A stretch of DNA of 64,000 nucleotides from Clostridia bacterium (GTDB taxonomy: Bacteria > Bacillota > Clostridia > Oscillospirales > Acutalibacteraceae), in NCBI GenBank assembly GCA_017407995.1, contig JAFQVM010000030.1:124001-188000 (forward strand), written 5' to 3'. Positions 52,005-59,223 of the stretch are shown piece after piece. Position numbers and translations under genes: made by a program. Within the stretch, counting starts at the first letter, position 1. Every line of letters begins with the position of its first letter. The notes below the pieces were generated by a model, which was given only the letters and a program-made list of their open reading frames with translations, made no database searches and had not been told where the DNA came from.

Positions 52005-53210
52005 TTATGATGCCTTGTCCAAGCTTTCTTTTGCTAAGCCGTCCGCAGTGTCCAACATGTTTTTAGCAAAAATTGCATACCCTTGAGTCGGGTCGCTAAT
52101 AAAAACGTGCGTGACAGCGCCGACCAACATACCGTTTTGCACTATCGGACTTCCGCTCATACCCTGAACTATTCCGCCTGTTTTCTCGAGCAGTTCTTTA
52201 TCTGTAACCTTAACGACCATATTGCGCTGCTGCTCCGATTTTGAATAAATCTTTGTAATTTCGATATCATAATACTTGGGACCATTGTCGTCTACTGTCG
52301 AAATTATCTGTGCTTTACCCTCTTTAACTTCATCGGGAAGCGCTACCGGAAACTCCTTAGAAGAAGGCAAAGTGATATATGAGCCGTATATTCCCTTGTC
52401 GCAATTTTCATATAAACCGCCTATTTCTCCATGTGTAAACACGCCGCACAATTCCCCGGGAGTGCCCTGCGTTCCCTTATAACACCCTTTCACGCAGGCG
52501 TTAACAGCATCGCCGCCGGATATTATAAGACGCTCACCTGTATCAACATCGCACACAGCATGTCCAAGGCCTGCAAAAACACCGGTTTTCTTATCATAAA
52601 ATGTCATCGTACCTATGCCCGCAGAACTGTCACGCACCCAAAGACCTGCTTTTAACTTGCCGTCAGAGGTACTGCGTGCGGGCAAAAGTGTAACCGTCTT
52701 GTTTGAATCGCCTCTTTTTACCAAAAGCTCTATCGTTTCACCGTTGCTCTTTTCAACAGCACTTGCGATATCATTATTTCGGCTTACTGCCGAACCGTTG
52801 ATTTTTAAAATTATATCGCCCTTCTTAAGTCCTGCCCGCTGTGCAGGATTGACTAATCCCTGATTTGTCTGCACGTCATCACAGCCTACGACGAGTACGC
52901 CCTGTGTATAGAGCCGTATTCCGAAAATATCTCCGCCTACAGTCACATACCGCCGCTGAGTAACCGTCACTTTAGCTGTCTTTACAGGAAACAGTCCGAA
53001 TGCACTTACGTTAAGCTCATACTCGCCGTTCTCTTCCGCACTTATTTCTTCGGTATCCGCTGAAAAAATCGGCATTTCAACACTCGGCACACTGCCCGAA
53101 GCAACATGATATTCATTCGGCAACTCCATAAATCCATAGGCTATTGACGAAAAAATGCCAACAGCAAAAATCAACGCAAATACGCTCAATGTTTTAAAAA
53201 ACCTTTTCAT
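52005..53210 (-). CDS. spoIVB: SpoIVB peptidase
   Basis: A 401-residue serine peptidase (family S55). An N-terminal transmembrane/signal segment (about 8-25) leads a PDZ domain (QRAGLKKGDIILKINGSAV, about 127-145) and the peptidase domain with FAGLGHAVCD (catalytic His, about 220) and GGIVQGMSGSPIVQ (nucleophile Ser, about 350). Made in the forespore, it crosses the inner membrane and cleaves SpoIVFA, releasing pro-sigma-K processing. GGAGGTG precedes the ATG. A small hairpin GTCCG/CGGAC (53233-53247) followed by A/T runs lies in the leader. Confidence 0.95.
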   Translation of the reverse strand: MKRFFKTLSVFALIFAVGIFSSIAYGFMELPNEYHVASGSVPSVEMPIFSADTEEISAEENGEYELNVSAFGLFPVKTAKVTVTQRRYVTVGGDIFGIRLYTQGVLVVGCDDVQTNQGLVNPAQRAGLKKGDIILKINGSAVSRNNDIASAVEKSNGETIELLVKRGDSNKTVTLLPARSTSDGKLKAGLWVRDSSAGIGTMTFYDKKTGVFAGLGHAVCDVDTGERLIISGGDAVNACVKGCYKGTQGTPGELCGVFTHGEIGGLYENCDKGIYGSYITLPSSKEFPVALPDEVKEGKAQIISTVDDNGPKYYDIEITKIYSKSEQQRNMVVKVTDKELLEKTGGIVQGMSGSPIVQNGMLVGAVTHVFISDPTQGYAIFAKNMLDTADGLAKESLDKAS

Positions 53211-53340
53211 CCTTCACCTCCCAAAAAATTTTTGTCCGCCTTACGGACATTAATACTTTTGCCGTTTGAGGTGATAATATTGTAGGAAAAAGCGGGCGGC
53301 GTTGAAATTAAACACTTGTTTATTTTTGCCTTAAAAAATA

Positions 53341-53368
53341 AAAAACGCACAGCAAAATGCTGTGCGGA
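53341..53368 (-). terminator. Intrinsic terminator after the lipoprotein gene
   Basis: Stem CGCACAGCA/TGCTGTGCG (53345-53366 region) followed on the minus strand by TTTTTTATTTTT. Confidence 0.85.
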
Positions 53369-53383
53369 AAAATTTGTTTTTTT

Positions 53384-53788
53384 TTATTTTTCTTCTTCAA
53401 CCTTTGTAAGCGAAAGAGTTATGTCAAGGTCAGAACTGTTGAGGGTAAGAACATCATCCTCATAGACAGCAGTAAATGTCAGGTTTATATCTATAAAAGA
53501 AATGTTAATCGGACTATCCGGAACAAATTTTATCTCTGCCGGTTCTTTCTCAACATCTATAGTGTATGTACCTTCTGCTTTGAGCTCTATCGGGAAGCCC
53601 AAAACCGTCACGCTGCCAAAATCAAAAGTAACTGTTCCATCCTCTTTAAATTCTACGCTCGCAGTATTGTCAGCGTTTGTCCATTTGCCGATAATCGCCT
53701 TATCAAGGCTCGCCTGACAGCCCGCAAAAGCTGAAACCATAACAGCCGCTACCAGCATAACAGCTACAAGTCTTACTATCTTCTTCAT
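53384..53788 (-). CDS. Small predicted lipoprotein
   Basis: The ATG at 53786-53788 gives 134 residues. The signal MKKIVRLVAVMLVAAVMVSAFAGC ends in a lipobox (AFAGC), so the mature protein should be lipid-anchored outside the cell. The rest is beta-rich with GKWTNADNTASVEFKEDGTVTF, a layout seen in small DUF5640-like lipocalin-type proteins. Acidic overall. Function unknown. An in-frame GTG 9 nt upstream is too close to the ribosome site. Confidence 0.8.
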   Translation of the reverse strand: MKKIVRLVAVMLVAAVMVSAFAGCQASLDKAIIGKWTNADNTASVEFKEDGTVTFDFGSVTVLGFPIELKAEGTYTIDVEKEPAEIKFVPDSPINISFIDINLTFTAVYEDDVLTLNSSDLDITLSLTKVEEEK

Positions 53789-53859
53789 TAAACCCACTAT
53801 CCTCTCATTAAAAATTTTTCTTCCGTTTTATTATAACATATAATGACATATTTTGTCTA

Positions 53860-53891
53860 TAAAATGAGCTGTACCTCAAAGGTACAGCTCA
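53860..53891 (-). terminator. Intrinsic terminator ending the Gfo/TIM operon
   Basis: A 12-bp stem TGAGCTGTACCT/AGGTACAGCTCA (53865-53876 with 53880-53891), then TTTTAT on the minus strand. Confidence 0.85.
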
Positions 53892-53900
53892 CAAGTGATT

Positions 53901-54965
53901 TTATTCGTCAAAGAAAACAACCTTATTGTTATATCCGCTCTCAAAGATAGCGTCAACAAGCTTCATCAGACGGCGCTGCTGGTCGTGAGTAACAATCTGC
54001 TCTTCCTCGCCTCTTATTGCAGCAAGCACATTCTCATAAAACTGAGTCCAACGTGATTCAACCTTGGGAAGCTCATAACGTTTGATAGTATCGTCAGTTC
54101 TGGGGGCCATCGTCTTTGTAAGTCCGACACCTGCCAGAATCGGCACTGCATCACGGTTCTCCCAATCGGAAACCTTGACAATCTCACCGTTTACATCCCA
54201 GTCGGTAACAACCGCAGAGCCGTTCTCACCAAGAATGTACCAACGGGGCAGTTCAATGAAGTTGCTGGTTGTAACCTCAACATAATATGAGAGGTCGCCC
54301 TCAAAAATGAGAGTTGTTCTGAAACCGTCGTCGCACTCCTCATTGGTGACGTTCGTGAGCTCTGTATAAACAGATATAAGCTTTCTTCCCTCACCAATCT
54401 GGAGGGCCTGGTCAAGCAGATGAATGCCCCAGTCAAGCACCATTCCGCCGCCGTGCTTTTTCTTATTTCTCCAGTCGCCTGGAATTCCTCTTGAACCCTG
54501 AACCCTTGACTCGATGCGGAACACCTTGCCAAGGCTGTTGTCATCAATTATCTTGCGTATGCACTTATAATCGGGGTCCCAACGTCTGTTCTGGTGAACG
54601 GTGAAAAGTTTGCCGTATTTTTCAGAAGCGGCAATCATCTCCTCAAGCTCCTGAGGGTTCATTGCAACCGGCTTTTCGGAAATAACATTCTTACCCACTG
54701 CCATAGCAGCTACGGCAATCTCCTTATGTACGTCATTAGGCGTTGCAACGGTTACAAGGTCTATACGCTCGTCTGCGAGTAACTCCTCACGGGAGGAAAA
54801 TGCGTGAATTCCCCGCTCCTCTGCAAGTGCACAGCGTTCAGGATTTATATCGTAAATTCCTATTAGTTCTGCAGTATCCTCGAACTTTTCCATCTGTGAA
54901 GCATGCCAACTGCCCATTCCGCCGTATCCAATAACGGCAAATCCTATCTTTTTACTCTTATCCAT
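53901..54965 (-). CDS. Gfo/Idh/MocA-family oxidoreductase (operon gene 4)
   Basis: A 354-residue NAD(P)-dependent sugar dehydrogenase. The dinucleotide fold begins with FAVIGYGGMGSWHA (about 9-22), EKPVAMNPQE holds the catalytic Lys (about 97) and GGGMVLDWGIHLLDQAL (about 170-186) has the substrate-side Asp and His. It is the last gene of a four-gene operon with two TIM-barrel proteins and another Gfo member, so substrates are likely successive forms of one sugar or polyol. Confidence 0.9.
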   Translation of the reverse strand: MDKSKKIGFAVIGYGGMGSWHASQMEKFEDTAELIGIYDINPERCALAEERGIHAFSSREELLADERIDLVTVATPNDVHKEIAVAAMAVGKNVISEKPVAMNPQELEEMIAASEKYGKLFTVHQNRRWDPDYKCIRKIIDDNSLGKVFRIESRVQGSRGIPGDWRNKKKHGGGMVLDWGIHLLDQALQIGEGRKLISVYTELTNVTNEECDDGFRTTLIFEGDLSYYVEVTTSNFIELPRWYILGENGSAVVTDWDVNGEIVKVSDWENRDAVPILAGVGLTKTMAPRTDDTIKRYELPKVESRWTQFYENVLAAIRGEEEQIVTHDQQRRLMKLVDAIFESGYNNKVVFFDE

Positions 54966-55006
54966 TATGATTTACTCCCAAGTAAACTATAAATTGTTTT
55001 AACGAA

Positions 55007-55972
55007 TCACACCCACCACATATCTCCGGTGCTCTGTGTGATAAGAACATCTTTAAGAAGCGTTGCAGCCTTTGTCAGACCCTCATCCTGACTCATGAGT
55101 GAATCCTCATGCTCAATGCTGATAGCATAGTCATAGCCGACAAGACGAAGATTCGAAATAATATCCTTCCAATAAGAATAATCGTTGCCGTAACCGACTG
55201 AACGGAATATCCATGAACGGTTTATCTCATCGGAATAAGGCTTTGTATCAAGTACACCGTTGACAGCGGTGTTGTACTTGTCAATCTTTGTATCCTTTGC
55301 ATGGAAGTGGAAAATCGCATCGCCGAGTTTTCTGATACATGCAACAGGGTCCATACCCTGCCAGATAAGATGGCTCGGGTCAAAGTTAGCGCCGATTTCA
55401 GGGCCTACTGCCTCACGGAGTCTCAAAAGACTCTCACAGTTATAAACACAGAAGCCGGGATGAAGCTCAAGAGCTATCTTATTAACACCGTGCTCCTTTG
55501 CAAATGCCACAAGGTCTTTCCAATAAGGAATAAGAACCTCGTTCCACTGCCACTCAAGAACCTCAGAAAAATCATTGGGCCACGGGCATACTACCCAGTT
55601 CGGATACTTTGCGCCCTCGTGGTCGCCGGGACAGCCGGAGAATGTGTTTATCTGATGAAGTCCGAGTTTTTCGGCAAGAAGAATTGTGTTTCTGATAGTC
55701 TTATCGAACTCTGCTGCAATCTCCTTGTTCGGATGCACAGGGTTACCGTGACAGCTAAGAGCGCTTATCTCAAGGCCGTATTTAGCTATAGTTGCCTTAA
55801 ACTCCTCAAGCTTTGCCTCATCATTCAAAAGAACGTCGGGGTCTGCATGAGAGTTGCCGGGATATCCGCCGCAGCCGATTTCCACCATCTCTATGCCTCT
55901 TGATTTAAAATATGCAAGTGCCTCATCGAGCGGTAAGTTGCCCAAAAGGCAGGTAAAAACGCCTAATTTCAT
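55007..55972 (-). CDS. TIM-barrel sugar isomerase/epimerase-like protein (operon gene 3)
   Basis: A 321-residue AP-endonuclease-2-fold protein. Metal ligands of the family are visible as Glu in IALELHPGF (about 163), Asp/His in GANFDPSHLIWQG (about 195-200), His in FHFHAKDTKI (about 225) and Glu in AISIEHEDS (about 290). The longer length and FHFHAKD fit the group near IolE/IolI-like and keto-sugar processing enzymes. GAAAGGAG precedes the ATG. Confidence 0.85.
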   Translation of the reverse strand: MKLGVFTCLLGNLPLDEALAYFKSRGIEMVEIGCGGYPGNSHADPDVLLNDEAKLEEFKATIAKYGLEISALSCHGNPVHPNKEIAAEFDKTIRNTILLAEKLGLHQINTFSGCPGDHEGAKYPNWVVCPWPNDFSEVLEWQWNEVLIPYWKDLVAFAKEHGVNKIALELHPGFCVYNCESLLRLREAVGPEIGANFDPSHLIWQGMDPVACIRKLGDAIFHFHAKDTKIDKYNTAVNGVLDTKPYSDEINRSWIFRSVGYGNDYSYWKDIISNLRLVGYDYAISIEHEDSLMSQDEGLTKAATLLKDVLITQSTGDMWWV

Positions 55973-55986
55973 GTGCTTATCTCCTT

Positions 55987-56709
55987 TCAGACGAGTGTTT
56001 TAAGATATTTTATGCTTCTGCCGATATCTTCTAATCCGGTCGGAACAGGGTCGTCATTTTCGACTATCAGCCACTCTATTCCGATATCCTTAGCTGCTTT
56101 AACAACTTTAGCTATATCGCAGTCACCCTCGCCTAAAGCAAGCGGCTTGCCGTCAATACCGTCCTTGACATGCAGGTGAACTATCCTATCCTTATTCTCT
56201 GTTATAAGCTTATAGTTATCCTGGCCTGCATGGTGGCTCCAATATGTATCTATCTCCAAGCAGCAAGCATCTTTAAGCGCATCAAACGGATAAACTCCGT
56301 TCTTATTTTGCTCAAACTCATCGGAGTGGTTATGATAGTAAATCTTCATACCGTTCTCCTCAGCTACAGGAGCTGCTTTTTTGAGAATCTCACAAGTGTC
56401 CCTGAGTTTTGCAGGTGTGTCGTGCGGAGCTCCTCCCATGCCTATTGTTGTCATACCGAGTGTTTTGCAATACTCGATAGTTTCCATAAGCTTCCTGGGC
56501 TTGTAATTTTTGATGTCCATATGTGTGCCGACGGCAACAAGTCCTGCATCATCAAGTGCCTTGCGCAGAGTTTCAGCAGGCAATTCAAAATATCCCGCAA
56601 ACTCAACACCGTCATAGCCGAGTTCTTTGACCTTTGGAAGAATCGCCAGAAGGTCCTCGCCGTTCTCTATATGGTCACGCACAGAGTAAAGCTGAACAGC
56701 AATTTTCAT
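55987..56709 (-). CDS. TIM-barrel sugar isomerase/epimerase-like protein (operon gene 2)
   Basis: A 240-residue AP-endonuclease-2-fold protein, shorter than the next gene. It has GVEFAGYFE (first Glu, about 36), IYYHNHSDEF, LEIDTYW with His-His after it, HLHVKDG and IVENDDP: the metal-binding Glu/Asp/His/Glu set. Probably isomerises or eliminates from a keto-sugar. It is separated from its neighbours by 14 and 27 nt. Confidence 0.85.
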   Translation of the reverse strand: MKIAVQLYSVRDHIENGEDLLAILPKVKELGYDGVEFAGYFELPAETLRKALDDAGLVAVGTHMDIKNYKPRKLMETIEYCKTLGMTTIGMGGAPHDTPAKLRDTCEILKKAAPVAEENGMKIYYHNHSDEFEQNKNGVYPFDALKDACCLEIDTYWSHHAGQDNYKLITENKDRIVHLHVKDGIDGKPLALGEGDCDIAKVVKAAKDIGIEWLIVENDDPVPTGLEDIGRSIKYLKTLV

Positions 56710-56736
56710 TTGTATATACCTCTCTAAATCAGGTTA

Positions 56737-57819
56737 TCAATCAAAATATACGGGCTGGCCTGTCTTTGCAGACTCATAAATAGCCTCAAGAATCTGAGTA
56801 ACAACAAGTGCCTGTTCGGGCTTTGTTCTGACCTCTTTATCATTTATGACAGCGTCATAAAAAGCTCTTGCCTCAAGCTCTGAGGGGTCACTGCTTGAGC
56901 CCTCAAAGAAAGCCGCTCCGCCTGCTTCAAAGTTCGGAGTCTCGATGCACTGACGGCCATACTTAACATAGTTCAAACGAAGTCCGTCAAGCATATCTGC
57001 GCCTGCCTTGTCACCGCAAAGATATGTAATAGCCTCTCTCGGGTCAGCAAGGTTCAATGCCCAGCTTGCCTCAACAGAAATTGTAGCACCGTTCTCCATT
57101 GTAACAAAGCCGAAAGCTGAGTCCTCAACTGTATACTCCTTGGGGTCCCAATCGCCCCATGCGTTACCGGGTCTCTTCTGGTCGCCGAGCTTCTTGTATA
57201 CGTTACCTACAACCATCTTAGGCTTGTAGTTATCCATCATCCAAAGGGTAAGGTCAAGTGCGTGAGTTCCGATATCGATAAGCGGACCGCCACCCTGCTC
57301 ATACTCGTTAAGGAAAACACCCCATGTAGGAACTGCTCTGCGGCGAAGCGCAATAGCTCTGCCGTAGTAAATCTCGCCCAATTCGCCGTTTTCGCAAGCC
57401 TCTTTGAGATAAAGAGAATCTGCTCTCCAACGTGACTGATAGCCGATAGTCAGCTTTTTGCCTGTACGCTGGGCAGCCTCGCACATAGCCTTTGCTTCTG
57501 CATATGTCTTTGCCATAGGCTTCTCACACATAACGTGCTTGCCTGCCTCAAGAGCATCAATAGTGATAAAAGCATGTGAACGGTTAGGTGTACAGACGTG
57601 GACAGTCTCAATGCTCTCATCCTCAAGAAGCTCTTTGTAGTCTGTGTAGACCTTTGCGCCTTCAATGCCGAATTTCTCCGCAGCCTTAACAGCTCTTTCT
57701 TCGACGATGTCGCAGAAAGCAACCATCTCAACTTCTGCTATCTTCTTAAGTGCAGGCATATGCTTGCCGTTAGCGATGCCGCCGCAACCGATGATACCTA
57801 CTCTTACCTTTCTCTCCAT
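56737..57819 (-). CDS. Gfo/Idh/MocA-family oxidoreductase (operon gene 1)
   Basis: The ATG at 57817-57819 is 8 nt after CAGGAG; a longer frame upstream was rejected. The 360-residue protein has the NAD(P) fold start VGIIGCGGIANGKHMP (about 6-21), EKPMAKTYAEA with the catalytic Lys (about 96) and GGPLIDIGTHALDLTLW (about 172-188). It is paralogous to gene 4 of the operon but only distantly similar. As the first gene it lies behind a palindrome-bearing promoter. The substrate is not indicated; there is no transporter in the operon. Confidence 0.9.
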   Translation of the reverse strand: MERKVRVGIIGCGGIANGKHMPALKKIAEVEMVAFCDIVEERAVKAAEKFGIEGAKVYTDYKELLEDESIETVHVCTPNRSHAFITIDALEAGKHVMCEKPMAKTYAEAKAMCEAAQRTGKKLTIGYQSRWRADSLYLKEACENGELGEIYYGRAIALRRRAVPTWGVFLNEYEQGGGPLIDIGTHALDLTLWMMDNYKPKMVVGNVYKKLGDQKRPGNAWGDWDPKEYTVEDSAFGFVTMENGATISVEASWALNLADPREAITYLCGDKAGADMLDGLRLNYVKYGRQCIETPNFEAGGAAFFEGSSSDPSELEARAFYDAVINDKEVRTKPEQALVVTQILEAIYESAKTGQPVYFD

Positions 57820-57872
57820 AAAAACAACTCCTGTACTTTTTCTTTTATCGGGACTCATCCCATTTCACATTA

Positions 57873-57900
57873 ATTATAATCGATTGAACAAATAGTTCAA
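57873..57900 (-). promoter_or_regulatory. Promoter and palindromic operator of the Gfo/TIM operon
   Basis: Minus strand: -35 TTGAAC (57895-57900), 16-nt spacer, -10 TATAAT (57873-57878). The -35 is one arm of a perfect palindrome TTGAAC-5-GTTCAA (57884-57900), so a repressor bound there would block RNA polymerase. No regulator gene is adjacent. Confidence 0.7.
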
Positions 57901-58064
57901 GAAAAAATGAAAGAAAGTTTTTCAAAGCACGTGCCAAAATTAGATTAATATATTTAGCTAAAATGCACAAAAGCTTTAAAGCCGTCCCATTTACCCTCAT
58001 TTTTTAACAAAATCAACCGTTTTTATTAAGACTTTGTTCACAGCGACTTAATAAAAAAAGGGTA

Positions 58065-58219
58065 TCATTGTCTTGCGCAGATGAAGGAGCCGCACCTTCC
58101 AACTGCGTGGTGTCTGAGCGTCAGACATCTACCCCTCCTCAAATCAGATGCTATAATAGTTGCATCAAACCCCTCATTACGAAAAAGCACTCGATTCGTC
58201 GGGCGCTTTTTCGTTTTTT
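58065..58219 (+). ncRNA. Candidate C-rich small RNA upstream of the SpoIIQ-like gene
   Basis: About 155 nt without a coding frame but with four ordered hairpins: CGCAG/CTGCG enclosing GAAGG/CCTTC (58076-58107); TGTCTGA/TCAGACA with loop GCG (58111-58127); GATGC/GCATC (58147-58166); and a terminator CGAAAAAGC/GCTTTTTCG capped by a TTCG tetraloop and six T (58180-58219). Between the stems lie unpaired ACCCCTCCTC (58131-58140) and AACCCCTC (about 58168-58175), complementary to Shine-Dalgarno sequences. This is the architecture of trans-acting antisense RNAs. No convincing promoter was identified upstream; the 5' end is a guess. Confidence 0.55.
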
Positions 58220-58227
58220 CATTCTGC

Positions 58228-58257
58228 GTATAAAAATGTTTTTTTCGGGTCAAAATA
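58228..58257 (+). promoter_or_regulatory. Sigma-F promoter for the SpoIIQ-like gene
   Basis: -35 GTATA (58228-58232), 15-nt spacer, -10 GGTCAAAATA (58248-58257): a full match to the published sigma-F consensus GYATA-15-GGnnAnAHTR. It starts just after the T run of the upstream terminator, so the gene is transcribed independently of the small RNA. Confidence 0.8.
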
Positions 58258-58307
58258 ACCTTGAAAAACGCACCGCACACTTTTATATGCGGAGAAATGA
58301 GGCAGAT

Positions 58308-59069
58308 ATGATAGACAACTCATATAACAAGAAAAACTTTTTTAAATCCAAAGGCCTTTATATCGCAATAGCTCTGTGCATAGTCGCCGCAGGAGCAGGA
58401 GTCTGGGGTGCTGTCAGCGGAGGAATGAACCTCAATGACGCAAACACAGACACCACCGCTGAAAGCTCAACTATAAACTGGAACATCAGCTATAACGAGC
58501 CCGCAACAGCAAATGAAACCGAGGCTAACAATCCCATAAAGAATGTTCCCGACACCAGAAACAACACCACGCAACCCGCTGAACAGACAACCAAAGAGGA
58601 TAAAAATACTCCCTACACCGGATACTATGCCCTGCCCATGGGAACTAACATCACAAAAGATTACAGCGCCGGAGAGATGGTAAAAAACACAACCACAAAT
58701 GATTGGCGTGTACACTCCGGAATAGATTTCGGCGGTTCAAAGGGCAATGATGTACTTGCAATTCAGGACGGTACAGTAAAGAAAGTATATAAAGACTCTC
58801 TTTGGGGTAACGTTGTTGAAATAGACCACGGCAAAAGCCTGACAGCAAAATACTGCGGCTTGGCAGACAGCGCTCTGCCGACAGTCGGTGCAAAAATAAA
58901 GCAATTCGACCACATTGGAACTCTCGGCGACATTCCCGTCGAAGCCGCAGACGGCGACCATCTTCACCTTGAAATAACGGTAGGCGGAAAAATCGTTGAC
59001 CCGCTTGAAGCGATGAATAAACTCGGCGGCTCCGAAGCCGCTACCGAACAGACAACAAAAGCACAGTAA
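58308..59069 (+). CDS. spoIIQ: SpoIIQ-like M23 peptidase-domain protein
   Basis: The ATG at 58308 follows GAGG at good spacing; the long upstream frame crosses a terminator and was rejected. The 253-residue protein has one transmembrane helix (about 18-38), a Thr/Asn-rich linker and a LytM domain with WRVHSGIDFGG (about 131-141) and GDHLHLEI (about 219-226), the zinc HxxxD and HxH ligands. SpoIIQ anchors the engulfment channel (SpoIIQ-SpoIIIAH) from the forespore side. In Bacillus the first His is lost; here it is kept, as in several Clostridia. The sigma-F promoter supports the sporulation role over a cell-wall hydrolase. Confidence 0.83.
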   Translation: MIDNSYNKKNFFKSKGLYIAIALCIVAAGAGVWGAVSGGMNLNDANTDTTAESSTINWNISYNEPATANETEANNPIKNVPDTRNNTTQPAEQTTKEDKNTPYTGYYALPMGTNITKDYSAGEMVKNTTTNDWRVHSGIDFGGSKGNDVLAIQDGTVKKVYKDSLWGNVVEIDHGKSLTAKYCGLADSALPTVGAKIKQFDHIGTLGDIPVEAADGDHLHLEITVGGKIVDPLEAMNKLGGSEAATEQTTKAQ

Positions 59070-59074
59070 AATAT

Positions 59075-59144
59075 ACAGGTGTAAAGAACAGTATGAGTAA
59101 ATGCCACACCACACTCATACAAAAAATCTTTACACCTGTTTTTC
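59075..59144 (+). terminator. Large branched terminator after the SpoIIQ-like gene
   Basis: Outer stem ACAGGTGTAAAG/CTTTACACCTGT (59075-59086 with 59128-59139) encloses a second stem GTATGAGT/ACTCATAC (59091-59098 with 59113-59120), followed by five T. Confidence 0.8.
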
Positions 59145-59223
59145 ATTGCACAAAATAAAAAAACATGGTACTATAATTTTGCAAAGAGAATGATTGATAT
59201 TAATTCTAATCGGAGGTGCTCCC

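Noticed and set aside
53211-53300. Sigma-F/sigma-G promoter for spoIVB
   Set aside because: A -10-like GGCAAAAGTA has one mismatch and no -35 GYATA at 15-16 nt; not convincing.
58020-58070. Promoter of the candidate small RNA
   Set aside because: TATCAT at 58063-58068 and TTAATA at 58048-58053 lack suitable -35 elements; no sigma-F match either.
57960-58220. Known riboswitch (ydaO, guanidine, T-box) upstream of the M23 gene
   Set aside because: None of the conserved loop sequences I know for these classes is present; kept instead as a candidate small RNA.
58068-58307. N-terminal extension of the SpoIIQ-like protein to 333 residues
   Set aside because: It crosses an intrinsic terminator and the sigma-F promoter; the start at 58308 has its own ribosome site.
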